A stretch of 64,000 nucleotides of DNA from Hyphomonadaceae bacterium (GTDB lineage: Bacteria > Pseudomonadota > Alphaproteobacteria > Caulobacterales > Aquidulcibacteraceae): positions 124,001 to 188,000 of the forward strand of contig JAEUMQ010000016.1 in assembly GCA_016791425.1 (NCBI GenBank), read 5' to 3'. Shown piece by piece: positions 9,401-17,964 of this stretch. The notes beneath the pieces were generated by a model. That model had not been told where the DNA came from. It worked only from the letters and a program-made list of their open reading frames with translations, and searched no databases. A program made the position numbers and the translations under genes. The first letter of the stretch is position 1, and every line of letters starts with the position of its first letter.

Positions 9401-12400
9401 TTACGGCAGAGGCGTGTTCATATCAGCCTGCACCTCGGCTTGCGAGAGCGCGCGATTATAGACCCGCACCTCGTCGATCATGCCGTTGCTGTAATCGTCC
9501 TGCATGCGGCCCAGCCGGAAGGGCGTGGTGTTGGTCGTCGTCGTCGCGGGGATCGTGCCCGAGAATGTCAGCGTCCGCTGCACGCCATCGACATAGACCT
9601 TGAGCCGGTTCGCATTGCCCGAGAGCGTTCCGTTGAACACCGTGGCGACATGGTGCCAGGCGCTGTCATTGAGCGTGATCCGCCCATAGGCCCACGATCC
9701 GTTGCTCAAACCGGCATCGAGCGTTCCACCAGTCCAGAACTCCAACGCCACGTCGTGATTGCTGGTTTGCTTGCCGATGAGCACGCGCGAGCCGGAGGCC
9801 CCCCGCTTCATCCAGGCCTCGACCGTCACCTGCTGCGCGCCGTTGATCTGCGTGATGTTGCCGATCTCGACCGAATCCGTCCCGTCGAAGACGAGCGCGG
9901 CGCCGTACTTGCCCGCCGCCGACCAAGTCGGCGTGCCCGCGAAGGTTCCGTTATAGCTCGCCGACGCGGAATTGCGCGCGGTGCTTCCCGCGTTCTCGTT
10001 GAGGCTGTAGGCGGCGACGAGCCCGACCGGCGTGCTCCCCTGCGCCGCCGTCGTGACGCTGAACGCCGGGCTGCTCTGCGCGCTCGTATTGCCCGCCGCG
10101 TCCTGCGCATCGACGGTGTAGGAATATGTGGTGGATGCCGTGAGGCCGCTGTCGCTGAACGAGGCGGCAGTCGGCTGCGGGCTGAGCAGCGTCCCATTGC
10201 GGTAGACCCGGTAGCGCGCCACGCCGATATTGTCGGTCGAGGCCGTCCAGGTCAGCGTCAGCGTCGTTTGCGTGACATTGCTGGCCGCCAATCCGCCTGG
10301 GACTGAGGGCGCCGCGCCATCGACCGTCGTGACGTTGAGCACGCTGCTCTGCTGGCTCGTGTTGCCGGCCGCGTCCGCCGCCGCGACCCGATAGGCGTAC
10401 GCCGTGCCCTGGGTGAGGCCGCTGTCGCTGAAAGAGGTCGTCGTCGGCTGCGGGCTCAAGAGCACGCCGTTGCGATAGACGAGATATTTCGCCACCCCGA
10501 CATTGTCCGTCGATGCGGTCCAGCTGAGCGTCAGCGACGTCTGCGTGACATTGCTGGCCGCGAGCCCGGCTGGGATCGAGGGGGCCGAGCCATCCAGCGT
10601 CGTGACGATGAGCGCGATGCTCGGCGCGCTCGCATTGCCGGCCGCGTCCACCGCGTCCACCGTGTACGAATAGCTGACCCCGCCGCTGAGGCCGCTGTCG
10701 TTGAAGCTCGTTCCCGTCGGCTGCGGGCTCAACAGCGCGCCGTTGCGATAGACCCGGTACTTCGCGACCCCGACATTGTCGGTCGATGCGTTCCAGGTGA
10801 GCGTCAGGGACGTCGCGGTGACGGCCTGGGCGGCGAGCCCGTTCGGCACGGACGGCGCCGCGCCATCCACGTCCGTCTCGTCTGCATCGGAGAGCGACGT
10901 ACAGCCCGGATCGGCGGGGAAATCGATCAGCTGATCGCCGTCATTGTCGATGCCGTCGCCACATTGCGCCGGCGGCGGCGCAAGCGTCTGGGCGTTGATG
11001 CTGCTGCTCGCGGCATTTCCCGCCGCGTCGCGCGCTTCGATGGTGAGCTGATAGGTCGTGCTGGGCGCAAGGCCGTTGAAGGTGAAGCTCAACCCGGTCG
11101 TCGCGACCGGAACGCTGTTCGTTCCGCCGGAGGCGAAATAGCCGGTGACGCCGATATTGTCGGTGGATGCGGTCCACGTGACCGTGATCGACGTGCTCGT
11201 GACGGTGCTCGTCTGCAGAGCGCCGGGCGCGGTCGGAGAAATGATGTCCGGATTCGACTCGTCGTTGTCCGCGGCCGAGGCGCACCCCGGATCGGCGGGG
11301 AAATCGATGAGCTGGTCGCCGTCATTGTCGGCGCCGTCGCTGCATTGCGCGGCCGCCGTCGCCCCAGGCGTGGCGCCGGAGAACGGGCTCGCGAGGTTGG
11401 CGGCGTCGAAAGCCTGAACCTTGTACGAATAGGTTGTTCCGGGCGACAGCTGCGTGTCGGTGAAGGCCGCCGAAGGCGCCGTCCCGACCTCCACATCGTC
11501 GCGGAAGACCTTGTAACGCGTCACCGCGACATTGTCGGTCGCTGGGGCCCAGGTCAGCGCGATGCTTGTCGCCGTGGTCGCGCCGATCACGGGCGCGCCT
11601 GGCTGCGTCGGCGCCTGGGTGTCCGGGGCCGGCGCCGCCACTGTTCCCGGCGGCGACAATCCGAGCGCGGAATTGTCGAGCACGAGCGCCCAATCTCCTG
11701 CGCTCGGCGGCGTGAAGCTGCGCGTTCCCGTCGTCGGGAACGTCCCCAGATTGGTCGGCGCGCCGTCCGCGCGCGGATTGTACCACCAGGCTTGCGCGGT
11801 CGTTCCCCCGACCTTGGTCATGTCGATGGTGAGCGCGTGCTGGTCCGGCGTGTAGGCGATCAGCGTCTCGCCATTGGCGGAGCGGCCCACCGCGACGAAA
11901 TTGGCGCCGGTGGCGGCGCCGGCGGTGAGTGCATTTTGTGCAGGCGTGAAATAATAGGGCCGCGATGCGAACAGCATGTTGGCGCGGCGCAGGTCCTGCG
12001 CGCCCGAACTGTTCAGCGCCGATTGCCATCCGGAATCGAACAGCCAGACGGGTCGGTTGCCGTAGAAATAGCCGGTCCCGCCGAGCAGCGGCGGCCAGTA
12101 TTCCTGCTCGCGCCGGCACAGCGCGGTGGACGACTCGCCCTCGTAATGGCCCTCGATGAAGAAGAATCCGAACGTCGGGGTCCGGTTGTACATCGCCTGC
12201 ATCTGCGACACGTGCACCCGACAATCGGAATAATAATAGAGGTTGTCGAGATCCACCCACGTGTCGATCGAGCGCGTGTAGCCGTCATCGAAGGACGAGC
12301 CCTGGCCGCTGTGCACCGTGTAGATGCCGTTCGGCCCGAACGTCTCCTCGATGCCCTCCACCATGGCGCGGATCTCTTCGATCGCTTGGTGGGCGCCGTG

Positions 12401-13873
12401 ATCCCCGCCGAGCACCCAAAGGATGTTCGTGAAGTTGCGGTAGCGGTTGCCGACATAGCGCCCGTACTGGCGCATCTTGTCGACGCCTTGGCTCAGAAGC
12501 TCCTGGTAATAGCCTTCCGAGCCGCCCTGCCAGCCGAGATAGGCCGGAAAGAGCAGCACCAGGATGCCCCGCTGTTCGGCCTCGCGGATGACGCGGTCGG
12601 CGTGCGCGAAATAGGCCTCGTTCGGCGTGGTGAAATCGTGCGGGTTCGAGAACGGCACATTGCCGAACGCGTCGGCCGGACCGGTGAAATAGGGCTCGAT
12701 GAGCTCCACCAGGACGGCGTTCACGCCGCGCGCCTTGCGGTCGTCGAGATATTGCGCCAGCCCCGCATCGTTCGGCCCCACGATGAGCGACCATGGCGAG
12801 TCCCCGCGCATAATGAACGGATTGCCGTTGGCGTCTTCCAGATAGCGCTTGTCGGCGCTCAGGCGCAGCGGGAACGCCGCGCCGGGCACGATCGCGTTCG
12901 TCGTGAGGATAAGCGGCGCGCTTTCATTGCTCCTCAGTCCGGCGCCATCGACCGCCTTCACCGTATAGGTGTACGCGGTCGTCGGCGCGAGGCTGCTGTC
13001 GGAGAACGAGGTTGTCGTGACCGTGCCGACCAGCGCGCCGTTGCGGAACACTTCGTAGCCGGTCACCGCGACATTGTCGGTCGCCGCGGTCCAGGAGAAG
13101 GCCGCACTGACGGCGGTCACCAATCCCGCGGTCAGCGCGGTCGGGACGCCGGGCGGCTCCGTATCGGGAACGAATTGCGCCAGGTCCCGGATTTCCGCGA
13201 GCGACAGGACGCGCGTATAGAGCCACACATCGTCGATCGCGCCGTTGGAATACGTGTTGCCCCAGCGCCCAAGCCTGAAAGCGGTCGTATCGGTTGTGGT
13301 GGTCGCTCCCACCGTGCCGCTGAAGCTCAAGGTGCGCTGCGCGCCATCGACATATCCCTTGAGGCGGTTGGCGTTGCCGGTCAGCGCGCCGTCGAACACG
13401 AGGGCGACATGGTGCCAGGCCGTGTCATTGAGCGTGAACGCTCCGTACGCATTCGAACCGCCGCTGACATAGAAGCGGATCGACCCGTTGGAGTGCGCAT
13501 AGATCCCGACATTGGCGCCCGAATTCTGCTTCCCGAGCACGACGACGGCCCCGGCCGCATTGCGCCGCACCCACGCCGCCAACGTGACTTTCTGCACGCC
13601 ATTGATGGGGGCGATGTTGCCGACCTGCACATAGTCCGTGCCGTCGAACGCGAGCGCCCCCCCGAGCCGGCCGGCCGTCCAGGTCGGGGTGCCGGTCAGC
13701 GTTCCCCCATAGCTGGCCGATGCCGCGTTGGCTGTCGTCCCGCCCGCGCCCTCATCGATCGCCCAATGCGCCGCCAGGTTGGCCGGGTCCGGCGCCGCGA
13801 AGGCGGACGTGGCCGCCCAAAGCCCCAGGAGACAAGCGAGCAGAAGGCGTTCCGCCGTCCTTAAAACGCGCAT
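9401..13873 (-). CDS. Giant secreted LamG-FN3-apiosidase-like (DUF4038) modular protein
   Basis: A 1490-residue modular protein with a Sec signal peptide (LLLACLLGLWAATSAFA). In order: a LamG/concanavalin-like domain (about 30-230), an FN3 domain, a DUF4038 barrel (about 335-640; FIMRGDSPWSLIVGPNDAGL) like the catalytic domain of GH140 apiosidases, a small 'collagen-binding' beta domain (about 645-735), FN3, a Cys/Asp-rich motif (DGADNDGDQLIDFPADPGC), FN3, a second such motif, three near-identical FN3 domains, and a C-terminal LamG domain. The Asp-rich motifs probably bind calcium. The two LamG domains share long identical stretches. It is probably a cell-surface or secreted enzyme acting on a branched plant-type polysaccharide. 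The next operon upstream on this strand encodes type II secretion components, so it may be a client of that system. Confidence 0.8.
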   Translation of the reverse strand: MRVLRTAERLLLACLLGLWAATSAFAAPDPANLAAHWAIDEGAGGTTANAASASYGGTLTGTPTWTAGRLGGALAFDGTDYVQVGNIAPINGVQKVTLAAWVRRNAAGAVVVLGKQNSGANVGIYAHSNGSIRFYVSGGSNAYGAFTLNDTAWHHVALVFDGALTGNANRLKGYVDGAQRTLSFSGTVGATTTTDTTAFRLGRWGNTYSNGAIDDVWLYTRVLSLAEIRDLAQFVPDTEPPGVPTALTAGLVTAVSAAFSWTAATDNVAVTGYEVFRNGALVGTVTTTSFSDSSLAPTTAYTYTVKAVDGAGLRSNESAPLILTTNAIVPGAAFPLRLSADKRYLEDANGNPFIMRGDSPWSLIVGPNDAGLAQYLDDRKARGVNAVLVELIEPYFTGPADAFGNVPFSNPHDFTTPNEAYFAHADRVIREAEQRGILVLLFPAYLGWQGGSEGYYQELLSQGVDKMRQYGRYVGNRYRNFTNILWVLGGDHGAHQAIEEIRAMVEGIEETFGPNGIYTVHSGQGSSFDDGYTRSIDTWVDLDNLYYYSDCRVHVSQMQAMYNRTPTFGFFFIEGHYEGESSTALCRREQEYWPPLLGGTGYFYGNRPVWLFDSGWQSALNSSGAQDLRRANMLFASRPYYFTPAQNALTAGAATGANFVAVGRSANGETLIAYTPDQHALTIDMTKVGGTTAQAWWYNPRADGAPTNLGTFPTTGTRSFTPPSAGDWALVLDNSALGLSPPGTVAAPAPDTQAPTQPGAPVIGATTATSIALTWAPATDNVAVTRYKVFRDDVEVGTAPSAAFTDTQLSPGTTYSYKVQAFDAANLASPFSGATPGATAAAQCSDGADNDGDQLIDFPADPGCASAADNDESNPDIISPTAPGALQTSTVTSTSITVTWTASTDNIGVTGYFASGGTNSVPVATTGLSFTFNGLAPSTTYQLTIEARDAAGNAASSSINAQTLAPPPAQCGDGIDNDGDQLIDFPADPGCTSLSDADETDVDGAAPSVPNGLAAQAVTATSLTLTWNASTDNVGVAKYRVYRNGALLSPQPTGTSFNDSGLSGGVSYSYTVDAVDAAGNASAPSIALIVTTLDGSAPSIPAGLAASNVTQTSLTLSWTASTDNVGVAKYLVYRNGVLLSPQPTTTSFSDSGLTQGTAYAYRVAAADAAGNTSQQSSVLNVTTVDGAAPSVPGGLAASNVTQTTLTLTWTASTDNIGVARYRVYRNGTLLSPQPTAASFSDSGLTASTTYSYTVDAQDAAGNTSAQSSPAFSVTTAAQGSTPVGLVAAYSLNENAGSTARNSASASYNGTFAGTPTWSAAGKYGAALVFDGTDSVEIGNITQINGAQQVTVEAWMKRGASGSRVLIGKQTSNHDVALEFWTGGTLDAGLSNGSWAYGRITLNDSAWHHVATVFNGTLSGNANRLKVYVDGVQRTLTFSGTIPATTTTNTTPFRLGRMQDDYSNGMIDEVRVYNRALSQAEVQADMNTPLP
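10040..10872 (-). repeat. Three tandem near-identical FN3 repeats inside the LamG protein
   Basis: Three consecutive units of about 89 codons encode FN3 domains sharing blocks such as SLTLSWTASTDNVGVAKY and LLSPQPT. The DNA is almost as similar as the protein, which suggests recent unit duplication or gene conversion. These spacers probably hold the catalytic and LamG domains apart. Boundaries are approximate. Confidence 0.75.
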
Positions 13874-14029
13874 GGGAAGCTCTCACTGCGACGGACGCAC
13901 CTGCGCTGGCCCGAACGGCCCCGCATCGCCGAGCGCCAGCGATTACGCCGACAGCCCGCCCTACATCAAGGAGAATACGTCCGGCCCCGGATCATTCCCC
14001 AATTGAGCGAATATCTGTGTCCGGATGAC

Positions 14030-14500
14030 TTAGCTCGGCGGCCGCGCCGCCGCCTCGCCGCCGCCCGAGACGATATCGCGCCCTGCGCCCTCCCCGCCGG
14101 GGCGTCCGTCCGCGCCGTAGGACAGGATCTCGAAGGCCTCGCCGCTCCGCCGGAACGCATAGGCCCGCCCCCACGGATCGAGCGGGAGGCGGTCCTTGGC
14201 GAGATAGGGCCCCAGCCATTCCGCCCCATCGTCCGGCGCCTCGACGAGCGCGGTCAGCCCTTCCTCGTCGGTTGGAAGCCGCCCTACGTCGATCCGGAAG
14301 AGATCCACCGACGCCGCCAGGTTGGAAATCTGCAGCCGCGCCGTGCGGCGCTTGGCGTCGTCCAGGCGATTGAAAAGCCGCGGACCGACGATCGCCGCGA
14401 TGAGCCCCAGGATGGCCAGCACCACGAGCATCTCGGTCAACGTAAAGGCCAGCGAGCCTTTACGACCCTCTGCCGCGCGCTGCTTCCCCTTCAGGTCCAT
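14030..14500 (-). CDS. gspG: Type II secretion major pseudopilin GspG
   Basis: A 156-residue pseudopilin. An 18-residue basic leader ends at Ala, followed by FTLTEMLVVLAILGLIAAIV with the conserved Glu at +5. The C-terminal half carries the GspG signature GRLPTDEEGLTALVEAP and LPLDPWGRAYAFR, part of the calcium-binding region of major pseudopilins. It builds the short periplasmic pseudopilus that pushes substrates through the secretin. Its ATG lies inside the end of the prepilin peptidase gene (10-bp overlap), so the two are translated together. They point away from the rest of the gsp genes. The -1 residue is Ala rather than the usual Gly. Confidence 0.93.
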   Translation of the reverse strand: MDLKGKQRAAEGRKGSLAFTLTEMLVVLAILGLIAAIVGPRLFNRLDDAKRRTARLQISNLAASVDLFRIDVGRLPTDEEGLTALVEAPDDGAEWLGPYLAKDRLPLDPWGRAYAFRRSGEAFEILSYGADGRPGGEGAGRDIVSGGGEAAARPPS

Positions 14501-15117
14501 TGTTTAACCAATAGCACAATCAACGCGCCGAGTGCGAGGCCGGGCGCGAACGGAAACGGCCCGGCCGAACGCCGCAGCAGGCGCATCGCGAGAATCGTCA
14601 GCACGCCTCCGATCGCGACGCTGAGCGCAAGCCCATCGACCGACAGCCAGGCGCCGAGCACAGCTGCGATCAGCGCATCACCCTCCCCGAGGCCGGATCG
14701 TCCGCGCACCGCGACATGAAGCCGCTCGAGCGTCCGGCACGTCGTCCAGCCCGCGCCTGCCGCTGCGGCGCAGACGAGTGCGTGCACGCCGCCTTGCTGA
14801 AAGTACCCGAACGCCAGCCCCCCCGCGATCAGCATGAGGCACAAGCGCACCGGGATCACCATCAGCCGCCAGTCGATCATCGCGAGGTGGGCCAGCCCGC
14901 AGAGCAGCGCCACCCGCGCGAGCGCCTCGACCGGCGTCTCCGCAGCGAGCGCGCCGAACGCGATGCAGGTCCCCAAGACCAGGATCAGGCGCGCATCAGG
15001 CGAATCCGGCGCCCCATCCCCCGCGAGCGTGAACGCATAGGCGCGCCTGACGGCGACCAGCGCGCCAAGCGGAGCGCTCATCGCCGCGAGCAATTGCGCA
15101 TCAAAGGCGAGGCTCAT
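14491..15117 (-). CDS. gspO: Short prepilin peptidase (A24 family)
   Basis: A 208-residue integral membrane aspartic protease. The two active-site aspartates are visible in AMIDWRLMVIP and in GLGEGDALIAA, the GxGD motif. It lacks the N-terminal zinc-binding CxxC domain found in long GspO/PilD enzymes, which is linked to N-methylation. It should cleave the leaders of GspG, H, I, J and K. The first gene of the leftward gsp pair, it is divergent from gspD across 161 bp. Whether methylation is lost or done elsewhere cannot be told from this window. Confidence 0.85.
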   Translation of the reverse strand: MSLAFDAQLLAAMSAPLGALVAVRRAYAFTLAGDGAPDSPDARLILVLGTCIAFGALAAETPVEALARVALLCGLAHLAMIDWRLMVIPVRLCLMLIAGGLAFGYFQQGGVHALVCAAAAGAGWTTCRTLERLHVAVRGRSGLGEGDALIAAVLGAWLSVDGLALSVAIGGVLTILAMRLLRRSAGPFPFAPGLALGALIVLLVKQWT

Positions 15118-15278
15118 TCCCGCATCCGGGTATTACATTGCGGGCGTCCAGCGCCGTCATTAAGCTAAATCATCTGTAGGGGGACAATATCCTTCCGGCG
15201 CCTCCAGCATCCGATCATTGTCGCGCAGCGCGCGAGTGCGCACGCGCGCCGCCGTCCGCTTGCGCGAAATTCCTCGTC

Positions 15279-17138
15279 TTGATCGCCGCTACCGCTCTTC
15301 TTGCAACGCCCGTCCGTGCGCAAACGCTGGATGCTGCGCAACCGCCCGAAGCGGCGCAACCGCCCGCGCTCAAGCATCGCGGGACGGGCGCCTTTGTCGC
15401 GCCGCCGCGCGAGATGGCGCCGACCGCATCCGCCGGCGCCGATCCGCGCAAGCTCGATATCGTGTTCGACCGCGCGCCGGTGGCGCAGGTCGCCGAATCT
15501 CTGCTTGCCGACATGGCCGGGGGGAATGTCATCGTCGATCCGCGCGTGTCGGGCGAAATCACCATCCACTCGCACGGCCAGCTCACTGCCGCCGAGCTTC
15601 CGGACTTTCTGCGCCGAAGCCTCGCGGCGATCGATGTCGAGCTCGTCGAAACGAGCCCGGGCGCCTATCTGGTGCGCCCGGCCGCATCGCAATCCGGCGG
15701 CTCTCCGGTCGTGCATCGCGCGGGCGGCCTCACCCGCGCCGGCGTGGTCATCGTCGGCCTTCGCTTCGTCTCCGCGACGGAAATGACGCGCCTCTTGCAG
15801 CCCTTCGCGCGCAATGGCGTCACCGTGCAGCCGGAGACGTCGCGCGAGCTGCTCATCCTCTCCGGGCCGCCAGACCAGGTGCAGAACCTCGTCCAGACGA
15901 TTGAGCTGCTCGACGTCGATTGGCTGGACGGCGTCTCCTTCGCGCTGGCGCCGCTCGAATACACCGAACCCGCCGCGCTCATCGAGGAGGTGCGCACGCT
16001 CTTCGGCGGCGCCGGCGGACCGATCGGAACCATGGTGGAGTTCGTGCCGATGCCGTCGCGGCGCGCGGTGCTCGTCCTCGCTAAGCGCCCCGAGCGGCTC
16101 GACCAGGCGCTCAACTGGATCGCGCAGCTCGACAAGCCGGTCCGTCGCGGCGGCGGTCGCGTGCATTTCCTCCCCCTCGCGAACGCCGACGCCGCGCGTG
16201 TCGCCGAAACCCTGTCCGGGCTCTTCGAAGGCGCGGAGAATGTGCGCATCACCGCCGACGCCGGCCGCAACGCGCTCATCGTTCAGTCCGATCCCGCTCA
16301 GCTGCAGGACATCGCCGCGCTCGTCGAGCAATTGGACGCGCCGGTCGAGCAGGTGATGATCGAAACGACGATCGCGGAGGTTACGCTCAACAACGACATG
16401 CGCTTCGGTGTCCAATGGAGCTTCGATACGCGCGACGGCGGCCAGGCGACGCTCTCCGAGGCGAGTTCAGGCGCCGTCGTCGCCCGCTTTCCGGGGCTCT
16501 CCTATTCCTACGGCGGCAATTACGTCCAGGCCGCGCTGAACGCCCTTTCCTCGCGCACGAACGTGGAGGTGATCTCCTCCCCGGTCGTGGTCACGCTCGA
16601 CAACCAGGAAGCGACGCTGCAGGTCGGCGACGAAGTGCCGATCGTCACCCAATCGGCGGTGAGCGTCGTCACCCCGGACGCGCCGATCATCAACAGCGTG
16701 CAATATCGCGAGACCGGCATCCTCCTCAAGGTGAAGCCGCGCATCTCCTCCACCGGAGCGATCACGCTCGAAGTCACGCAGGAAGCCAGCGAGGTCGCCT
16801 CGACCACGACGTCCGGCATCGATTCCCCCACCATCCAGCAGCGACGCTTCCAGAGCACCGTCTCCGTCGCCGACGGCCAGACCGTCGCTCTCGGCGGGCT
16901 GATCCGCGCCAACCGCACCCGCACGAATTCCGGCGTCCCGTTGCTCGCCGACGTGCCCGTCCTCGGCGCCGCCTTCCGCAACAGCACGCGCGCCACCCGC
17001 CGCACCGAGCTCATCGTCTTTCTCACCCCGCGGATCGTGCGCACGAGCGCCGACGCCGCGTCCGTCACCAACGACCTGCAACAACGTCTGGAGCGCCTGC
17101 GTGCCTCGCGGTTCATCCAGGGCGCCGCCCGCCGTTAA
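15279..17138 (+). CDS. gspD: Type II secretion secretin GspD
   Basis: A 619-residue outer-membrane channel subunit. The N0/STN region (LDIVFDRAPVAQVAESLLAD) and N1-N3 ring-building domains fill residues about 60-370. The secretin core follows, with VPIVTQSAVSVV, QYRETGILLKVKPRIS, VALGGLIRANRTRT, VPLLADVPVLGAAFR and RRTELIVFLTPRIV. Twelve to sixteen copies would form the gated pore. The only usual start codon is the TTG at 15279: the frame is open from 15180 but has no ATG, GTG or other TTG. That start gives a signal sequence (IAATALLATPVRA) without the usual basic residue. The 3' end overlaps gspK by 38 bp. Confidence 0.93.
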   Translation: MIAATALLATPVRAQTLDAAQPPEAAQPPALKHRGTGAFVAPPREMAPTASAGADPRKLDIVFDRAPVAQVAESLLADMAGGNVIVDPRVSGEITIHSHGQLTAAELPDFLRRSLAAIDVELVETSPGAYLVRPAASQSGGSPVVHRAGGLTRAGVVIVGLRFVSATEMTRLLQPFARNGVTVQPETSRELLILSGPPDQVQNLVQTIELLDVDWLDGVSFALAPLEYTEPAALIEEVRTLFGGAGGPIGTMVEFVPMPSRRAVLVLAKRPERLDQALNWIAQLDKPVRRGGGRVHFLPLANADAARVAETLSGLFEGAENVRITADAGRNALIVQSDPAQLQDIAALVEQLDAPVEQVMIETTIAEVTLNNDMRFGVQWSFDTRDGGQATLSEASSGAVVARFPGLSYSYGGNYVQAALNALSSRTNVEVISSPVVVTLDNQEATLQVGDEVPIVTQSAVSVVTPDAPIINSVQYRETGILLKVKPRISSTGAITLEVTQEASEVASTTTSGIDSPTIQQRRFQSTVSVADGQTVALGGLIRANRTRTNSGVPLLADVPVLGAAFRNSTRATRRTELIVFLTPRIVRTSADAASVTNDLQQRLERLRASRFIQGAARR

Positions 17139-17964
17139 GCCGGGCGCCGCGCTCCTTCTTGCGACCCTGATTGCGGCGCTGCTCGCGACCGCCGCCGCGA
17201 TCCTTATCGACCAGGCGCGCGGCGTGCGCGCCGCGACGGGCGAAGGCGGCCGGCTTGAAGCGTCGCGAATGCAGGCCATGGCGCTCTCCGAAGCGGCGCT
17301 GGTGGCGCTCGATTCCGGCGAAGCCCTGGCGCTCGACGGCGGCGCCCTCGCCTTGCCGCAACAGGTCGGCGCCGGCGCCGTGCGCCTTCAGGAAGCAAGC
17401 GGTCTCGTCGATCTCAACACCGCGCCGCCCGATCGCTTGTCCGCGCTCTTTGTCGCCCTGGGCGTCGCGCGCGAGCGCGCAGAGGCCCTGGCCGATCGCA
17501 TTGCCGACTGGCGCGACACCGACGACCTCAAGCGTCTGCACGGCGCCGAAGAGGCCGATTATCTCGCCGCCGATCTATGGCCGCCGGCCAATCGCCCGTT
17601 CGAATTGGAGATCGAGATCGCGCGCGTGCTCGGCGTGTCGCAGCAGCTCGCCGATTGCCTGGCGCCCTATCTCACGGTCGACGCCAGCTGGTCCTATGTC
17701 GATATCGCGCATTCCCCGCCGCCGATCCGCAACGCCTTCCTTCATGCCACCCACGGTGCGCCGGTCGCTTCCATCGGCGCGCCGATCGGCCAGGTGGTTC
17801 TGATCACGGCGGAGGCGCCGATCTCCGATCGCGCCGTCTACCGTCTCATGCGCTGGGTGCGGCTCACCGGAGACCCCGCGCGCCCGGCTCTCGTCCACCG
17901 CGCTCGCGCCGAGATCGCGCGCGCCAACGCCCCTGTGCTCCAGTCCTGCGCGGGGGTCTCATGA
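17101..17964 (+). CDS. gspK: Type II secretion minor pseudopilin GspK
   Basis: A 287-residue protein starting at GTG within the end of gspD. A basic leader precedes a hydrophobic helix (ALLLATLIAALLATAAA) and a large periplasmic domain. The signature LVDLNTAPPDRLSALF and DRIADWRDTDDLKR regions identify GspK, which caps the pseudopilus tip together with GspI and GspJ. As in other GspK proteins, there is no Glu at +5. Its TGA overlaps the ATG of gspE. gspK lies near the front of the operon here rather than after gspJ, as in classical gsp operons. Confidence 0.9.
   Translation: MPRGSSRAPPAVKPGAALLLATLIAALLATAAAILIDQARGVRAATGEGGRLEASRMQAMALSEAALVALDSGEALALDGGALALPQQVGAGAVRLQEASGLVDLNTAPPDRLSALFVALGVARERAEALADRIADWRDTDDLKRLHGAEEADYLAADLWPPANRPFELEIEIARVLGVSQQLADCLAPYLTVDASWSYVDIAHSPPPIRNAFLHATHGAPVASIGAPIGQVVLITAEAPISDRAVYRLMRWVRLTGDPARPALVHRARAEIARANAPVLQSCAGVS

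Noticed and set aside
10040-10872. CRISPR-like regular repeats
   Set aside because: Units are about 267 bp, lie in frame and encode FN3 domains; no short repeats with unique spacers.
10964-13864. A 966-codon plus-strand open frame opposite the LamG/FN3 gene
   Set aside because: Composition is Arg/Gly/Ala-rich without recognisable domains; the minus strand has a clear signal peptide and ordered domains. GC-rich antisense frames stay open by chance.
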